Origin: Agapetus fuscipes
Lineage: Eukaryota > Arthropoda > Insecta > Trichoptera > Glossosomatidae
DNA: 64,000 nt
Reading direction: 5' to 3'
Assembly (NCBI GenBank): GCA_951799405.1
Contig: OX637350.1
Location: 3,643,852 to 3,707,851, forward strand
Shown: in pieces, positions 42,470 to 51,524 of the stretch
Layout of the letters: the number at the start of each line of letters is the position of its first letter
How positions within the stretch are numbered: position 1 is the first letter of the stretch
Made by a program: the position numbers and the translations under genes
The notes under the pieces: generated by a model
The model's input: the letters and a program-made list of their open reading frames with translations, nothing else
The model's database searches: none
Told to the model about the DNA's origin: nothing

Positions 42470-43215
42470 CATGCTTGCAGCCCCTATTCAGAAGCCGTTC
42501 AGTTAAATGGAAAGTCGTGGTACGAAAAAAAACCACCCCCGATTTACAAAAGGTGAAAGAGTTCACACACTTCGTGGCAGCGGCTCCTAGGGGAGTTTTT
42601 CAATCTAACTGCCCATCAAAGGGTGACAAATATTTGCCTGTCAGTGCCAATACCGGCTCGGTCCCTCTGAGAGCTACGGTACGACCCCCCAGTGCTTTTT
42701 TGGCTCATCTACCATTTGGTTCAAAGGTGACCTTTAATTTTTTTAAATAGATTTGTGAAGAGGAGTGTAATCCACTTACCTATTCTGCCTGGCCAGAAAC
42801 AGGTATTAATACCATCAATTAATAAATAATTATTGCATATTTTAATAAATAATTAATTAATAATTACACAATGACATCTATTGAACCAGGATCGAAGATC
42901 GAAGGTCAAATGACCTAGGCATGGATCGAACCAGCGTTATTCTATTCCAAATACGCAAAAAAAATCAGCCACTTGAACCCCTCGGCCATAACCGATGACT
43001 TTAATATAATTATCTTAGAATCAAATTCTGTACAATCCGAGCTGAGAAAAAAACGTGAAGCACGATAATCTGAGAGTTTTTTTTAAATATTTTTTAAAAT
43101 AAATTTTTAGTTTTCATAAGACACATTGGTCCAGTACAAATATAAACATTGTTAATGCGAAATTACCTCTGATGGACATAAGACAAACAAGCACTAAGGA
43201 GAGGGGTAGCCATAA
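42470..43215 (+). repeat. D-repeat, longest copy, split by S3
   Basis: The upstream part has GCTCATCTACCATTTGGTTC (shared with 53360). Then the S3 insert at 42728-43005, GAATCAAATTCTGTACAAT, and finally CATAAGACACATTGGTCCAG and ATTACCTCTGATGGACATA. A 91-codon ORF (42475-42750, +) crosses the upstream part and has no known domain. Confidence 0.6.
42728..43005 (-). mobile_element. S3 SINE inserted in D-repeat
   Basis: Minus-strand head TATGGCCGAGGGGTTCAAG with B-box remnant GGTTCGATCC, body and AAATAGATTTGTGAAGAG end. An ~85 bp AT-rich segment interrupts it near 42800-42870. GACCTTTAAT / GACTTTAAT borders suggest a target duplication. Confidence 0.7.
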
Positions 43216-43487
43216 AAGGATGTGCTCCCCTATTTGAGGGGAAATGTACTATAAGTCCATACATCGTATACTATAAACGAATGACTTCGCAATATTTATA
43301 AATTGCAAGATTTCCCTTGTAAGTTATGGCTTCTGGGAGAATGTATGTGATAAAAATGTATTTTAAGTGAAAATATTCGTTTCTACAAAACGTAATATTT
43401 TTATTACTTACGTTATTTTTTCACTCATTGAAAAATTCAGTTTAAAATTATAACCATCTATAAATATCTACTTTAATACGCAACGCA
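43216..43487. other. No gene recognised
   Basis: AT-rich. No supported feature. Confidence 0.35.
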
Positions 43488-43578
43488 ACTTTCATGCGCG
43501 AACTTGTGCGTGTTTGCTTGTGAGAATGGATATAATGTGAATCCTCAATGTAACATATCTTTGCAACTTCGATTAGAT
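43488..43578 (+). repeat. A-repeat, 3' end
   Basis: GCGCGAACTTGTGCGTGTTT to ACATATCTTTGCAACTTCG plus AGATT tail. Confidence 0.75.
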
Positions 43579-43954
43579 TAGATAAGATGAGATAACTTGG
43601 GACCTAAAAGTCATTTAAGATACCAATTGTATCTGTCTAAAATGTAAATTTCTCCAATTTAATTACTTACAGAAATGTTTTCAGTGAAATGAATTTGAAT
43701 ATTCTCAAACGGTTTATTTCGGCAAATCAATAAACTCGATACAATACTGTTATTTCAATCAATCCAATACACGTCCTTTCACTCTGGCACACGTAGCAGC
43801 GCGAAAGCTCTACGAGGAGGAATTAACACTTTGCCTGCTGTATGCTCTACGACTATCAAACAATGAAAGCAATTTCCTCACATATTATCATACAATATTC
43901 CTCAACTCTCAGATAAAAACAATATAGCACAACACATATAACTAATATTAAATT
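43579..43954. other. No gene recognised
   Basis: 43785-43870 carries CTACG-rich text (ATTAACACTTTGCCTGCTG, ATGCTCTACG) also found at 45100-45480. Confidence 0.4.
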
Positions 43955-44359
43955 TTGTATTTTGAATTTTGTATTTGATAGAGTTAGGAATGAATGGGTA
44001 CAAAAAGAATGTAATTTGAAAGAGGATGTGAAAGTTAAAGTACAAAAGAATGTGATGAGATGGTTTGGGCATGTGGAAAGAATGAAAGATGATAGACTGA
44101 CAAAGTATGTATACAAAGAAAGTGTGATAGGAAAAAGAGGGAAGGGACGACCGAGAAAAGTATGGAGTGATCAGATTGAGGAGATTGTGAAAGAATGGGA
44201 TATACAAAGTGAGCGTAAAAGAAGAAAATGCATGAAAAAGGTGATGGATATGAAGGAATTGAAAGAGGTATGTCAGGATAGGAAAAAATGGAGGCAACTC
44301 TGCAGAGGCTCTGGCCACCCCTAGCGGAATGGCGACAGAGTTACAGTTACAGTTACAGT
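43955..44359 (+). pseudogene. LINE ORF2 C-terminal fragment with 3' UTR
   Basis: An open frame of ~120 codons (ATG at 43962) reads KVKVQKNVMRWFGHVERMKD, then GKRGKGRPRKVWSDQIEEI, then KELKEVCQDRKKWRQLCRG. The RWFGHVxRM...GRPRxxW signature is the C-terminus of endonuclease-RT LINEs. The 3' UTR ends in a (GTTACA)n tail at 44338-44358. The RT and endonuclease are absent. The frame is intact, so the copy is fairly young. Relatives lie at 6757, 9710 and 61025. Confidence 0.8.
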
Positions 44360-44414
44360 ATTGGATTTTAATGTTAATCCATTTGTTTAAGTCTAGAATG
44401 TTATTTGTTGTGTA

Positions 44415-44662
44415 TGCTCCTTGACTTATAGGTTGGTATGCGGCTGACCACCCATGCTGTAGAAAATGGTTCACTTTGCCAATGTCACTCCTGTGTCAGG
44501 GAAGGACGGCAGGAGTTGCAGGATGTATGGCTATTTGAGATTTGGTTTTTATGATGCGGCATGCGTAAGCGCGAACTTGTACGTGTCTGCTTGTGAGAAT
44601 GCATGTAATGTGAATCCCCAATGGTACATATCTTCGCAACTTAGATAAGATTAGATTAGTCA
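44415..44662 (+). repeat. A-repeat
   Basis: CTCCTTGACTTATAGGTTGG to CTTCGCAACTTAGATAAG. A 60-codon ORF through it is a repeat artefact. Confidence 0.85.
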
Positions 44663-44679
44663 TTATTTCGTAGATAGTC

Positions 44680-44985
44680 CGATCAATAGCTCAGTTGCTA
44701 GAGTGCTTGCATTTCATGCCGAAAGCTCAGGTTCAAACCCCACCGAGAGTGTCAGAAATGATTTTCAGTTTCATTTCAAAACTAAAATAAATAAAAAATG
44801 GCAAGGTTTACACAGCTTTCACAAGTAATGAGTACCAGCTCCCTCGAGAGCTCGGAAATCCCCACTTCAACAGAAGGCCGGCCCATTACGTGTAAAAATA
44901 AATAGATTCCACTCGCCACATGCGACCCTTTCGGGGTAAACGCGGCAAGTAGTACCACTATATGTGTAGCTTAGTAGTTAAAAAT
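44680..44985 (+). mobile_element. S1 SINE
   Basis: CGATCAATAGCTCAGTTGCT head, GGTTCAAACCCCACCGAGAG, and full body to CACTATATGTGTAGCTTAG. Confidence 0.85.
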
Positions 44986-45853
44986 ACTATGTTTCATTGA
45001 TGCACGTAGAATGTTAGTAAGGGACAACTTCAGATGATAGTACAAAAACGAAACAGATGAGACTTTTTGGTCCGACATCCTGCAAGACAATTTGTCTTAG
45101 ATTTATTTGGGCAGATCAATTATCTCCTTGTCTGCTTTATGCTCTACGCTAGTCAAATTATGAAAGGATTTTCAACAATACACTCTGATTATACGACATC
45201 TGTCAAATCTTACATAGAAAATTTGTACAATTGATTAAGTGTCGATTTAATGTTTCCAAAGATATTGAACATATTGTGTTTTATTGATGTGGAGAAAACT
45301 ACAGTTATTAGCCCACTTCAGATAAAAGGGCAAAACCGTAATAAATGAGATTGTAGGTGCGTGATCCAAAAGATAATTTGTCTTAGATTTATCTGGTGTA
45401 TAACTCCTGAAAGGTCTACGCTAATCAATTAACACTTTGTCTGTTGTATACTTTACGCCAATCACATTATGGAAAAGATGAAAACTTTACGCACTGCTTT
45501 ATCAACATTACATATTTTGGCGTAGCAAACTTTTTTTTTGACACGATTTTTTTAACAGATAAGTTGTACTATATTTTGTATAAAATCAGTTACAAATAAT
45601 CGAGATAATTTTAATTTAAGCTATCGTTACACGAAATAAAACAATTATAATAAAGGGGCCGTAATGTAAATTACATATCTCGTTAATCCGGCGTAGACTT
45701 GAGAAGATATTCTCAATCTCAAATCCATCGTAGCAGACAATATTTTTTGATAATATATATTGTATTGTTTGTGTATTAACACTGTAAAAATTCGTATTGA
45801 ATAATTATTAAGTTAAAGGATTTAAATCAAACACTGTTATTTTCTATTGTTAT
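44986..45853. repeat. Unclassified, diverged internal direct repeats
   Basis: AATTTGTCTTAGATTTATTT at ~45090 and AATTTGTCTTAGATTTATCT at ~45376 recur, each followed by TTGTCTGnTnTATGCTCTACG-like text. The same text occurs at 43.8 kb. No ORF. Possibly an old duplicated element. Confidence 0.45.
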
Positions 45854-46368
45854 TGTTACGAAATTAGGGTTCAATTGTCTTCAAATTAAAAATACACAGG
45901 TCTTCTTCAATAGTTATTTATTTTACACAGTTACAAAATTTATTTTCACACTACTTTCTCGATTATTCCATTGGTTTCGGTTCACTGATCAGATGGCTTC
46001 GATGTGTTTGTTAGTCGCTATGATACTGGCCCGCTCTGCAGGCCATTCGCACCTTTATACTCTTCAGAGCAGTATGATCCAGAACTAAAGTCGCCAGACG
46101 GTTCCAGAGTAATTATTACTTCTCGATGTTTCGCGTACTACCTAGACACAACCAAAATCCTACCTACCAATGCAATACAGTATTCCTATAATTATAACAA
46201 ATACCTACTTAGCCTAGAGAATTCTACACTTATACATAATTATCGATCTTACCTACCAATACTTTTGAGGATTCTTATAACTATAACTATCCATACTTAT
46301 TTCAATATTTATATTTACATAACACTATAACTACCCATACTTATTTCAATATTTATATTTACATAACA
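45854..46368 (-). repeat. 3' LTR
   Basis: 515 bp, TG...CA ends. On the coding strand: a tandem pair of 44 bp units at its start (46325-46368 and 46281-46324), TATAAAG at 46053-46059 as likely TATA box, and AATAAA motifs near the end (AAAATAAATAACTATTG). Differs from the 5' LTR at 46230 (T here, C at 49737, plus strand). Confidence 0.92.
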
Positions 46369-46385
46369 CTACCCCCCACCTAGAC
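46369..46385 (-). promoter_or_regulatory. Polypurine tract overlapping the gag stop codon
   Basis: The coding strand reads GGTGGGGGGTAG directly against the LTR TG. The last codons of gag (Gly-Gly-Gly-stop) are therefore the purine tract that would prime plus-strand DNA synthesis. Confidence 0.7.
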
Positions 46386-48681
46386 TGTTTCGTCCCGGAA
46401 CAGTCTTGACTCTGTGTAGGTAGGGGCATGCTGATCCACGTCGACACCCTGTGGTCAGGAAGAAGTGGCAGTCCACGGATTTCTCCCCACTGGCTCTCGG
46501 CTGCGCTTGCTCGCAGCACACCATGACGCTGATGCCGACTCCCGAGAACACTGCTTCAATCATACTCCGGATTATCCGCCAGTCTCGATTAGCGCGGCCG
46601 CCACCCATCTTCGGTATTGCCAGACGCGCCTGCTGATCCTCCAACATGTAGTCACGCAGCTCAACAAGGCCGTCCCACAATGCCTTGTAGTCCTCTTCCA
46701 GGTTGCTGGAATCCGGGACAACCAGGCAGTATGCTTGTTGACGCCCCTTCGGTAGTCTCAGAGCTCTTCCTTGCGGGCTGCTCGAGGGTTGCGGTTCTCC
46801 GAATTTGTATCGGAAGACCCGTGCAATTCCTCTAGACATATCTAGATCTTCCGGTACACTGCATGCCAGTGTGTGGTCCCTAGTGACCTCAAATAAGTCC
46901 TTGTGGACTTCTGTGGTCACTCCATGGCGAATCTTCTGTCCCTCTTGCACCTTGCTCCAGAACGTCTCAAACAGGGGCGCTTCTTTGGATGCGACGCATT
47001 TTTGTACTCTCTGGGCGGGCTGGTCATTGTTTGACCACTTTGCTCTTTGAGTTGGCCGGTGGTTATCCTTCATTCGAGCTCCCGCCTCCGTGGTGTTGCT
47101 GATCTTGGACTCCAGGTTGGCGATGGTGTCCTTCGTCCTGGGCCCCTGCCCAGCTTCCAGCTGCTGGAGCTTAGTCTTAAGCCCCTTGTTCTGTCTCTCC
47201 AGGCTCAGCACAGTCTCGTGCAACTCGTCCCTCTCGGCCTCCGCTGTTCGCCGGACCCTTTCACTGCTGGCCAAGTTCTTCGTCAGCTGCCTGTTCTCCG
47301 TCTCCATGACTTTGACCTTTCTCTCGGCATCCTGGAGCTGTTTCCTCAGCCGTTTGTTCATCTCCATGGTGGTCTCTACATCCTTGCGGTCGTCTTCCAA
47401 TTTCTCCGGTCCTTGAGACTTTGGGCACCTCGCGCTCAGGTGTCCTTGCTGGCCACACGTCCAGCAGTGCGCCTTCTGTCTCGTTGGCTCAAGTTGCTGC
47501 AGCACTTTTTCTATTATTTCCTCGGTTGTAGGTAGTTTGACCTCCTCTGCCTTGATTGCACAAACCCTGGCGTGGCCCCTGATGGACTGTTTGACAGCCT
47601 CAAATTCGAGAGCTCGGCTTAGCGCCTCGTTCAACGTCTTCGGAAGAGCCAGCTTCACTGCTTGCTGCGTCTCCCATTCTCTCAATCCGTTCAGGAACTT
47701 GTCCACTGCCAAGCTCTCGCAGATGTCATCAGGGAATGTCGGGTAAGCGTCTCGTACTAGGTGGACGATGTCCATCTCAAACTCCTGGAGGCTCTCGTTG
47801 GGCTTCTGCACCCTTGTGTTCAGCTGCGACTTGTACAGCTGCTCCAGGCACTTGTGGCCATAGCGCATATCCAAGCGCTGCTTCAGCTGCCCAAAGTCAC
47901 CACGGTTGTCCAGGGGTATGGCCTGCAGAACCCTGAGATCGTCTCCTCGGAGCGACAGGCTGAGAACCGAAGCCTTCTTCTGCTGGCTCCAGGCTCCCAT
48001 CATGGCAGCCGTCTCAAAGAGGGTCAAATACTCCTCCCACGACGTCTTCCCGTCGAAGGTCGGAAGGTTGTGCTTCGACAGCGAAGGGTCGTCATCCCCT
48101 CTAGTGACCCTGGTTGGAGTTGAGCATCCCTGGTCGGTCTCGTCGTGAAGGCCGTCTTTGGGGGATATTCTGGTGGACTCCATCTGGCACTTGTCAGCCA
48201 GCTCGGCACGCAGACGGTCTTCCAGGTTTGACATCCGAGTCTCCATTTCCCCCTTCAGGGCCGAGAGGTTGGTTGTCATCTTCTCCTCTATTTCTCCTTT
48301 CAGGGTTGTGAGACTATCCGCTATCTCCGCCTTCAGGGTCCTGGCGTTGTCAGCCATCTCCGCCTTCAGGTCTTCCCTCAGGGTCTTGGCGTTGTCAGCC
48401 ATCTCCGCCTTCAGGTCTTCCCTCAGGGTCTTGGAATTGTCAGCCATCTCAGTCTTCAGTCCTGTCAGGTTACTGTTGATGCTGATATTTAGCTCGTCCA
48501 AGGCGCGGTCCCCCCCAGACGCCATGACAAAATATGCCGGGTCTTCGCCTGTCTGTTCCAAGGCCTCTATGAGGCGTGCCTGTAAGGCCGCCTTCCCTCC
48601 TGAGGTCTCCAGGTCCCTCTCCAGAAGCTCATTTTTAAGCTCTGTGACTTTGAGGTCCTTGACGTTCACTTTGGTTGCCAT
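46369..48681 (-). CDS. gag: Gag-like polyprotein with SAP, CCHC, macro and CCCH domains (770 aa)
   Basis: Single intact ORF ending on the TAG next to the LTR. Domains by residue: SAP-like DNA/RNA-binding helix-extended loop-helix ~7-41 (LKVTELKNELLERDLETSGG); coiled coil ~60-175 with repeated KTLREDLKAEMADNA units; retrotransposon capsid-like ~205-375 (LPTFDGKTSWEEYLTLFE, SLQEFEMDIVHLV); CCHC knuckle C406, C409, H414, C419; coiled coil ~430-512; macro domain ~588-722; CCCH finger C738-x7-C746-x5-C752-x3-H756. The macro part follows OARD1/TARG1 in order: DLF, EDLDMSRGIARVFRYKFG, YCLVV, AIPKMGGG, MIEAVF. By eye, the residues matching TARG1 Lys84 and Asp125 are Pro656 and Ala697, so ADP-ribose binding without hydrolysis is likeliest. 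Capsid assembly and RNA packaging are inferred from family knowledge. ATG at 48681 follows an AT-rich leader. Alternative: a captured host gene fused to gag. Confidence 0.9.
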   Translation of the reverse strand: MATKVNVKDLKVTELKNELLERDLETSGGKAALQARLIEALEQTGEDPAYFVMASGGDRALDELNISINSNLTGLKTEMADNSKTLREDLKAEMADNAKTLREDLKAEMADNARTLKAEIADSLTTLKGEIEEKMTTNLSALKGEMETRMSNLEDRLRAELADKCQMESTRISPKDGLHDETDQGCSTPTRVTRGDDDPSLSKHNLPTFDGKTSWEEYLTLFETAAMMGAWSQQKKASVLSLSLRGDDLRVLQAIPLDNRGDFGQLKQRLDMRYGHKCLEQLYKSQLNTRVQKPNESLQEFEMDIVHLVRDAYPTFPDDICESLAVDKFLNGLREWETQQAVKLALPKTLNEALSRALEFEAVKQSIRGHARVCAIKAEEVKLPTTEEIIEKVLQQLEPTRQKAHCWTCGQQGHLSARCPKSQGPEKLEDDRKDVETTMEMNKRLRKQLQDAERKVKVMETENRQLTKNLASSERVRRTAEAERDELHETVLSLERQNKGLKTKLQQLEAGQGPRTKDTIANLESKISNTTEAGARMKDNHRPTQRAKWSNNDQPAQRVQKCVASKEAPLFETFWSKVQEGQKIRHGVTTEVHKDLFEVTRDHTLACSVPEDLDMSRGIARVFRYKFGEPQPSSSPQGRALRLPKGRQQAYCLVVPDSSNLEEDYKALWDGLVELRDYMLEDQQARLAIPKMGGGRANRDWRIIRSMIEAVFSGVGISVMVCCEQAQPRASGEKSVDCHFFLTTGCRRGSACPYLHRVKTVPGRNSLGGG

Positions 48682-49021
48682 TTTTTTTAAAATTTACTTC
48701 AAAACGAAAATATTTTTAAATTTATTTAATACAAGTTTTGAGTTTTATATATATAGCTGTTTTGAATACGTACTTTAGCAAAAATAATAATTTGTCTGAT
48801 TACACTGATTGGTAGGTAGGTACTGTCTTTTAATATTTATTTTTAATTCACCAATATTTTTAACATAATAATGTCTGATAGTACATAATTATTTATTTCG
48901 TCTCAAGTCTTTCAAACACACAGGTAGGTACTTAATGTACATTCACACACTTGTAAACAAAGGATAGTTATTCAAAAACTTTTTCTCGATGAATCTGGAA
49001 CGTTCTTTTGTAATATTTTTC

Positions 49022-49054
<33 letters not shown>

Positions 49055-49360
49055 TCACACACAATAATAAAAAACTATGGTCCAATTTGATGACTTTCTC
49101 AATGCGGTAAAATAGTCATTATGTTATGTCCAGAATTATGTCCAGAATTATGTTCCATATGATGTTCCAGAATTTATAAGCAACTTGCTTTTGCGTCTTT
49201 TCTTTTAACAAAAATTTATTGAAACACTTGTTTTCACAAAAGTCAGTTCACACAAAGTTCAATTTGAATAAAGTTCATTTTAACACTTATTTAATTTATT
49301 TTATTTATTTTTAGACAGAAGATCTTAATTTTTCTTGACAACCCCACACCTGACACCAAT
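48682..49360 (-). other. Untranslated leader of the LTR element
   Basis: About 680 bp between primer site and gag ATG. Very AT-rich, with a long A-run on the coding strand (T-run at 49027-49052). No ORF. It would contain the packaging signal if one exists. Confidence 0.7.
49342..49358 (-). promoter_or_regulatory. tRNA primer-binding site
   Basis: The coding strand reads TGGTGTCAGGTGTGGGG, 2 nt after the 5' LTR. It is complementary, with about two mismatches as I recall the tRNA, to the 3' end of animal tRNA-Leu(CAG) (…CTCCTGACACCA). Confidence 0.65.
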
Positions 49361-49875
49361 TGTTACGAAATTAGGGTTCAATTGTCTTCAAATTAAAAAT
49401 ACACAGGTCTTCTTCAATAGTTATTTATTTTACACAGTTACAAAATTTATTTTCACACTACTTTCTCGATTATTCCATTGGTTTCGGTTCACTGATCAGA
49501 TGGCTTCGATGTGTTTGTTAGTCGCTATGATACTGGCCCGCTCTGCAGGCCATTCGCACCTTTATACTCTTCAGAGCAGTATGATCCAGAACTAAAGTCG
49601 CCAGACGGTTCCAGAGTAATTATTACTTCTCGATGTTTCGCGTACTACCTAGACACAACCAAAATCCTACCTACCAATGCAATACAGTATTCCTATAATT
49701 ATAACAAATACCTACTTAGCCTAGAGAATTCTACACCTATACATAATTATCGATCTTACCTACCAATACTTTTGAGGATTCTTATAACTATAACTATCCA
49801 TACTTATTTCAATATTTATATTTACATAACACTATAACTACCCATACTTATTTCAATATTTATATTTACATAACA
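49361..49875 (-). repeat. 5' LTR
   Basis: 515 bp, same layout as the 3' LTR, with TATAAAG at 49560-49566. Transcription would run toward lower coordinates. Confidence 0.92.
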
Positions 49876-50023
49876 TTATATTTCACTTTTACAATTATTT
49901 ATTCTTTAATTTTACTAACGTTTTCGATCTTATTTTATAAATTTTTTAATACTAAAAAATCTTATCTTTTGTCCAACGAGCATGATTTCTTTAGAAAATA
50001 TATCTCTATTTGCCGAAGCAGAT

Positions 50024-50215
50024 TTTCGCAAGAAATCTGGTTTAAGAAAGCAGGTACATTTCTGTAAGAATTATTTTATAAGTAAGCAGGTACATTTTTG
50101 CATGAAATCTTTTATAAGTAAGCAGGTACATTTTTGCATGAAATTTTATATTAGAAAGCAGGTTCAATTTTGTAAGAAATCTCGTATAAGAAAGCAGGTA
50201 CATTTTTGAAACGAG
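50024..50215 (+). repeat. 36 bp tandem repeat, ~5 units (K family)
   Basis: Units AAGCAGGTACATTTTTGCAT + GAAATCTTTTATAAGT. All lengths are close to 36 bp, so one frame reads a 12-residue repeat (KQVHFCMKSFIS). It is followed by GAAACGAGATATCTCGTCTG, a palindrome related to the 32.1-32.3 kb repeats. Confidence 0.8.
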
Positions 50216-50745
50216 ATATCTCGTCTGCGGCAGTGAACCGTTTAAGCTCGCGCGCGGGAAAACGCGTCCCGCATGGCAACTAATTTCCCGCCAAAAGGAG
50301 CCGGATTTTATTAAAAGGCCGCCAAATGAAATATAAAGAGACTGGCTGGTGAAAGGCTGGGCGGGAAGGGCTGACAATGGCCGTGATTGTGTTCCCAGAG
50401 CTCCCCACTGGAAACCGTAATCTGGACGGTTCAACAAACAAACAAACTCGGCAAAAAAAACATTTTTCAGATAAACAATTACACTCCTTTAAAAAAGCTG
50501 AATTTTTTCATTATCGAATTATATCACCCTTAAAGTATTAATACTAAATTTAATATTAAAAGTTGCTTAAACGTTTTCTTATGTATTGTATATTTAGATG
50601 TAGAGCTATCAAAATCTACCTGCGCTTTTCTTATAAGTTTGCTAACAAAAAACCATCAATTTAAAAAGCTGTATGTTTTCAAATTGTAAATTAAGATGAT
50701 GTAACCTTACACTAAAGAAAATCTACCTGAACTATTCCATAAATT
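50216..50745. other. No gene recognised
   Basis: 50215-50430 is GC-richer with no domain in either strand. The rest is AT-rich. Confidence 0.35.
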
Positions 50746-50747
50746 TG

Positions 50748-50795
50748 TCAATTGTTACATTGGCAAAGTGAACCAATTTTAACATAATTTTTAGT
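50748..50795 (-). repeat. A-repeat scrap
   Basis: TTACATTGGCAAAGTGAACC only. Confidence 0.5.
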
Positions 50796-50817
50796 ATAAC
50801 CCCAAATTACCTATAAA

Positions 50818-50927
50818 GCCGGGTATTTTCAGCGTTTGCATAGCGGCTTTTTACCGAACGAACAGGACACACTTATGTCAATCTTGTGCACATATGCTAG
50901 TATTGAAAATACCGGGCCTGAGTCAAA
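50818..50927. mobile_element. MITE (H family), 110 bp
   Basis: GCCGGGTATTTTCAGCGTTT and GTATTGAAAATACCGGGC are inverted ends. Inner GGACACACTTATGTCAATC. Confidence 0.7.
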
Positions 50928-51520
50928 GAGCTAAAATATAACGTGTCTTTACCTGCGTAAATCTAAGAACAAAAATGATCTATAAAGTACATTAAGATAA
51001 CAATTAAATTTAAAAAAATATATATAAATCTGAAACACGAACACTGCACATTCACTGCTATTTTAATTGATTACTTTAATACATTTTAGCACAGCTATAT
51101 TTATAAAATATTAAAAGTTTTTTTTTGAAAATTTGGCGTGAAGAATAAATGTTGCTTAGCAAAAACATAACCTCTCTTATGGACTCATTGAAAACCAGAG
51201 AATGAATATTATTGCAACAACTTATTTAAAAAAAAAAAATTTTTTTCGCGTAGCCAATTTTTCTAGGCCTGTGGTACGCAGCGTAAAAGTGCAGGCTGAG
51301 CCCTATTTGGCCCCCACGGTCGCACTTGACGAACCTTTTGTTGGGCGCCAAACACAATTAAAAATGGCGCCCTTTTCACCATCGTATCGCCATAGCCATG
51401 GTCGCATTACTTTTTCATTTCCGACACCCAAAATTATTTAAAAAAAAACAGAAAAATAATCCAAGCCAGGAGTTTTTAGAGCATCGCAAGCAAGTGCTTG
51501 ATTTTTTAAAATGATTTTTG
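50928..51520. other. No gene recognised
   Basis: A 79-codon ORF (51202-51441, +) without motif. Confidence 0.35.
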
Positions 51521-51524
51521 TACA

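Larger units (their letters stand above)
45854..49875 (-). mobile_element. Complete Gag-only LTR retrotransposon, 4022 bp
   Basis: Two 515 bp LTRs in direct orientation flank an internal region with primer site, leader, one ORF and polypurine tract. TTAT at 45850-45853 and 49876-49879 is the target duplication. LTRs begin TGTTATG and end CGTAACA on the coding strand. There is no protease, RT, RNase H or integrase, so transposition would need enzymes from another element. The single LTR difference seen by eye and the intact ORF indicate a recent insertion. It is analogous to the gag-only (TR-GAG) elements described in plants, but with an unusual Gag. Confidence 0.92.

Noticed and set aside
46451..48778. 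Plus-strand ORFs of 60-206 codons across the gag region
   Set aside because: Antisense shadows of the intact gag frame; no domains of their own.
45854..49875. Endogenous retrovirus with env or pol
   Set aside because: No second ORF, no protease/RT/integrase motif in any frame of the internal region, and the only ORF is gag-like.
50024..50215. CRISPR array
   Set aside because: Repeats are contiguous tandem units without unique spacers.
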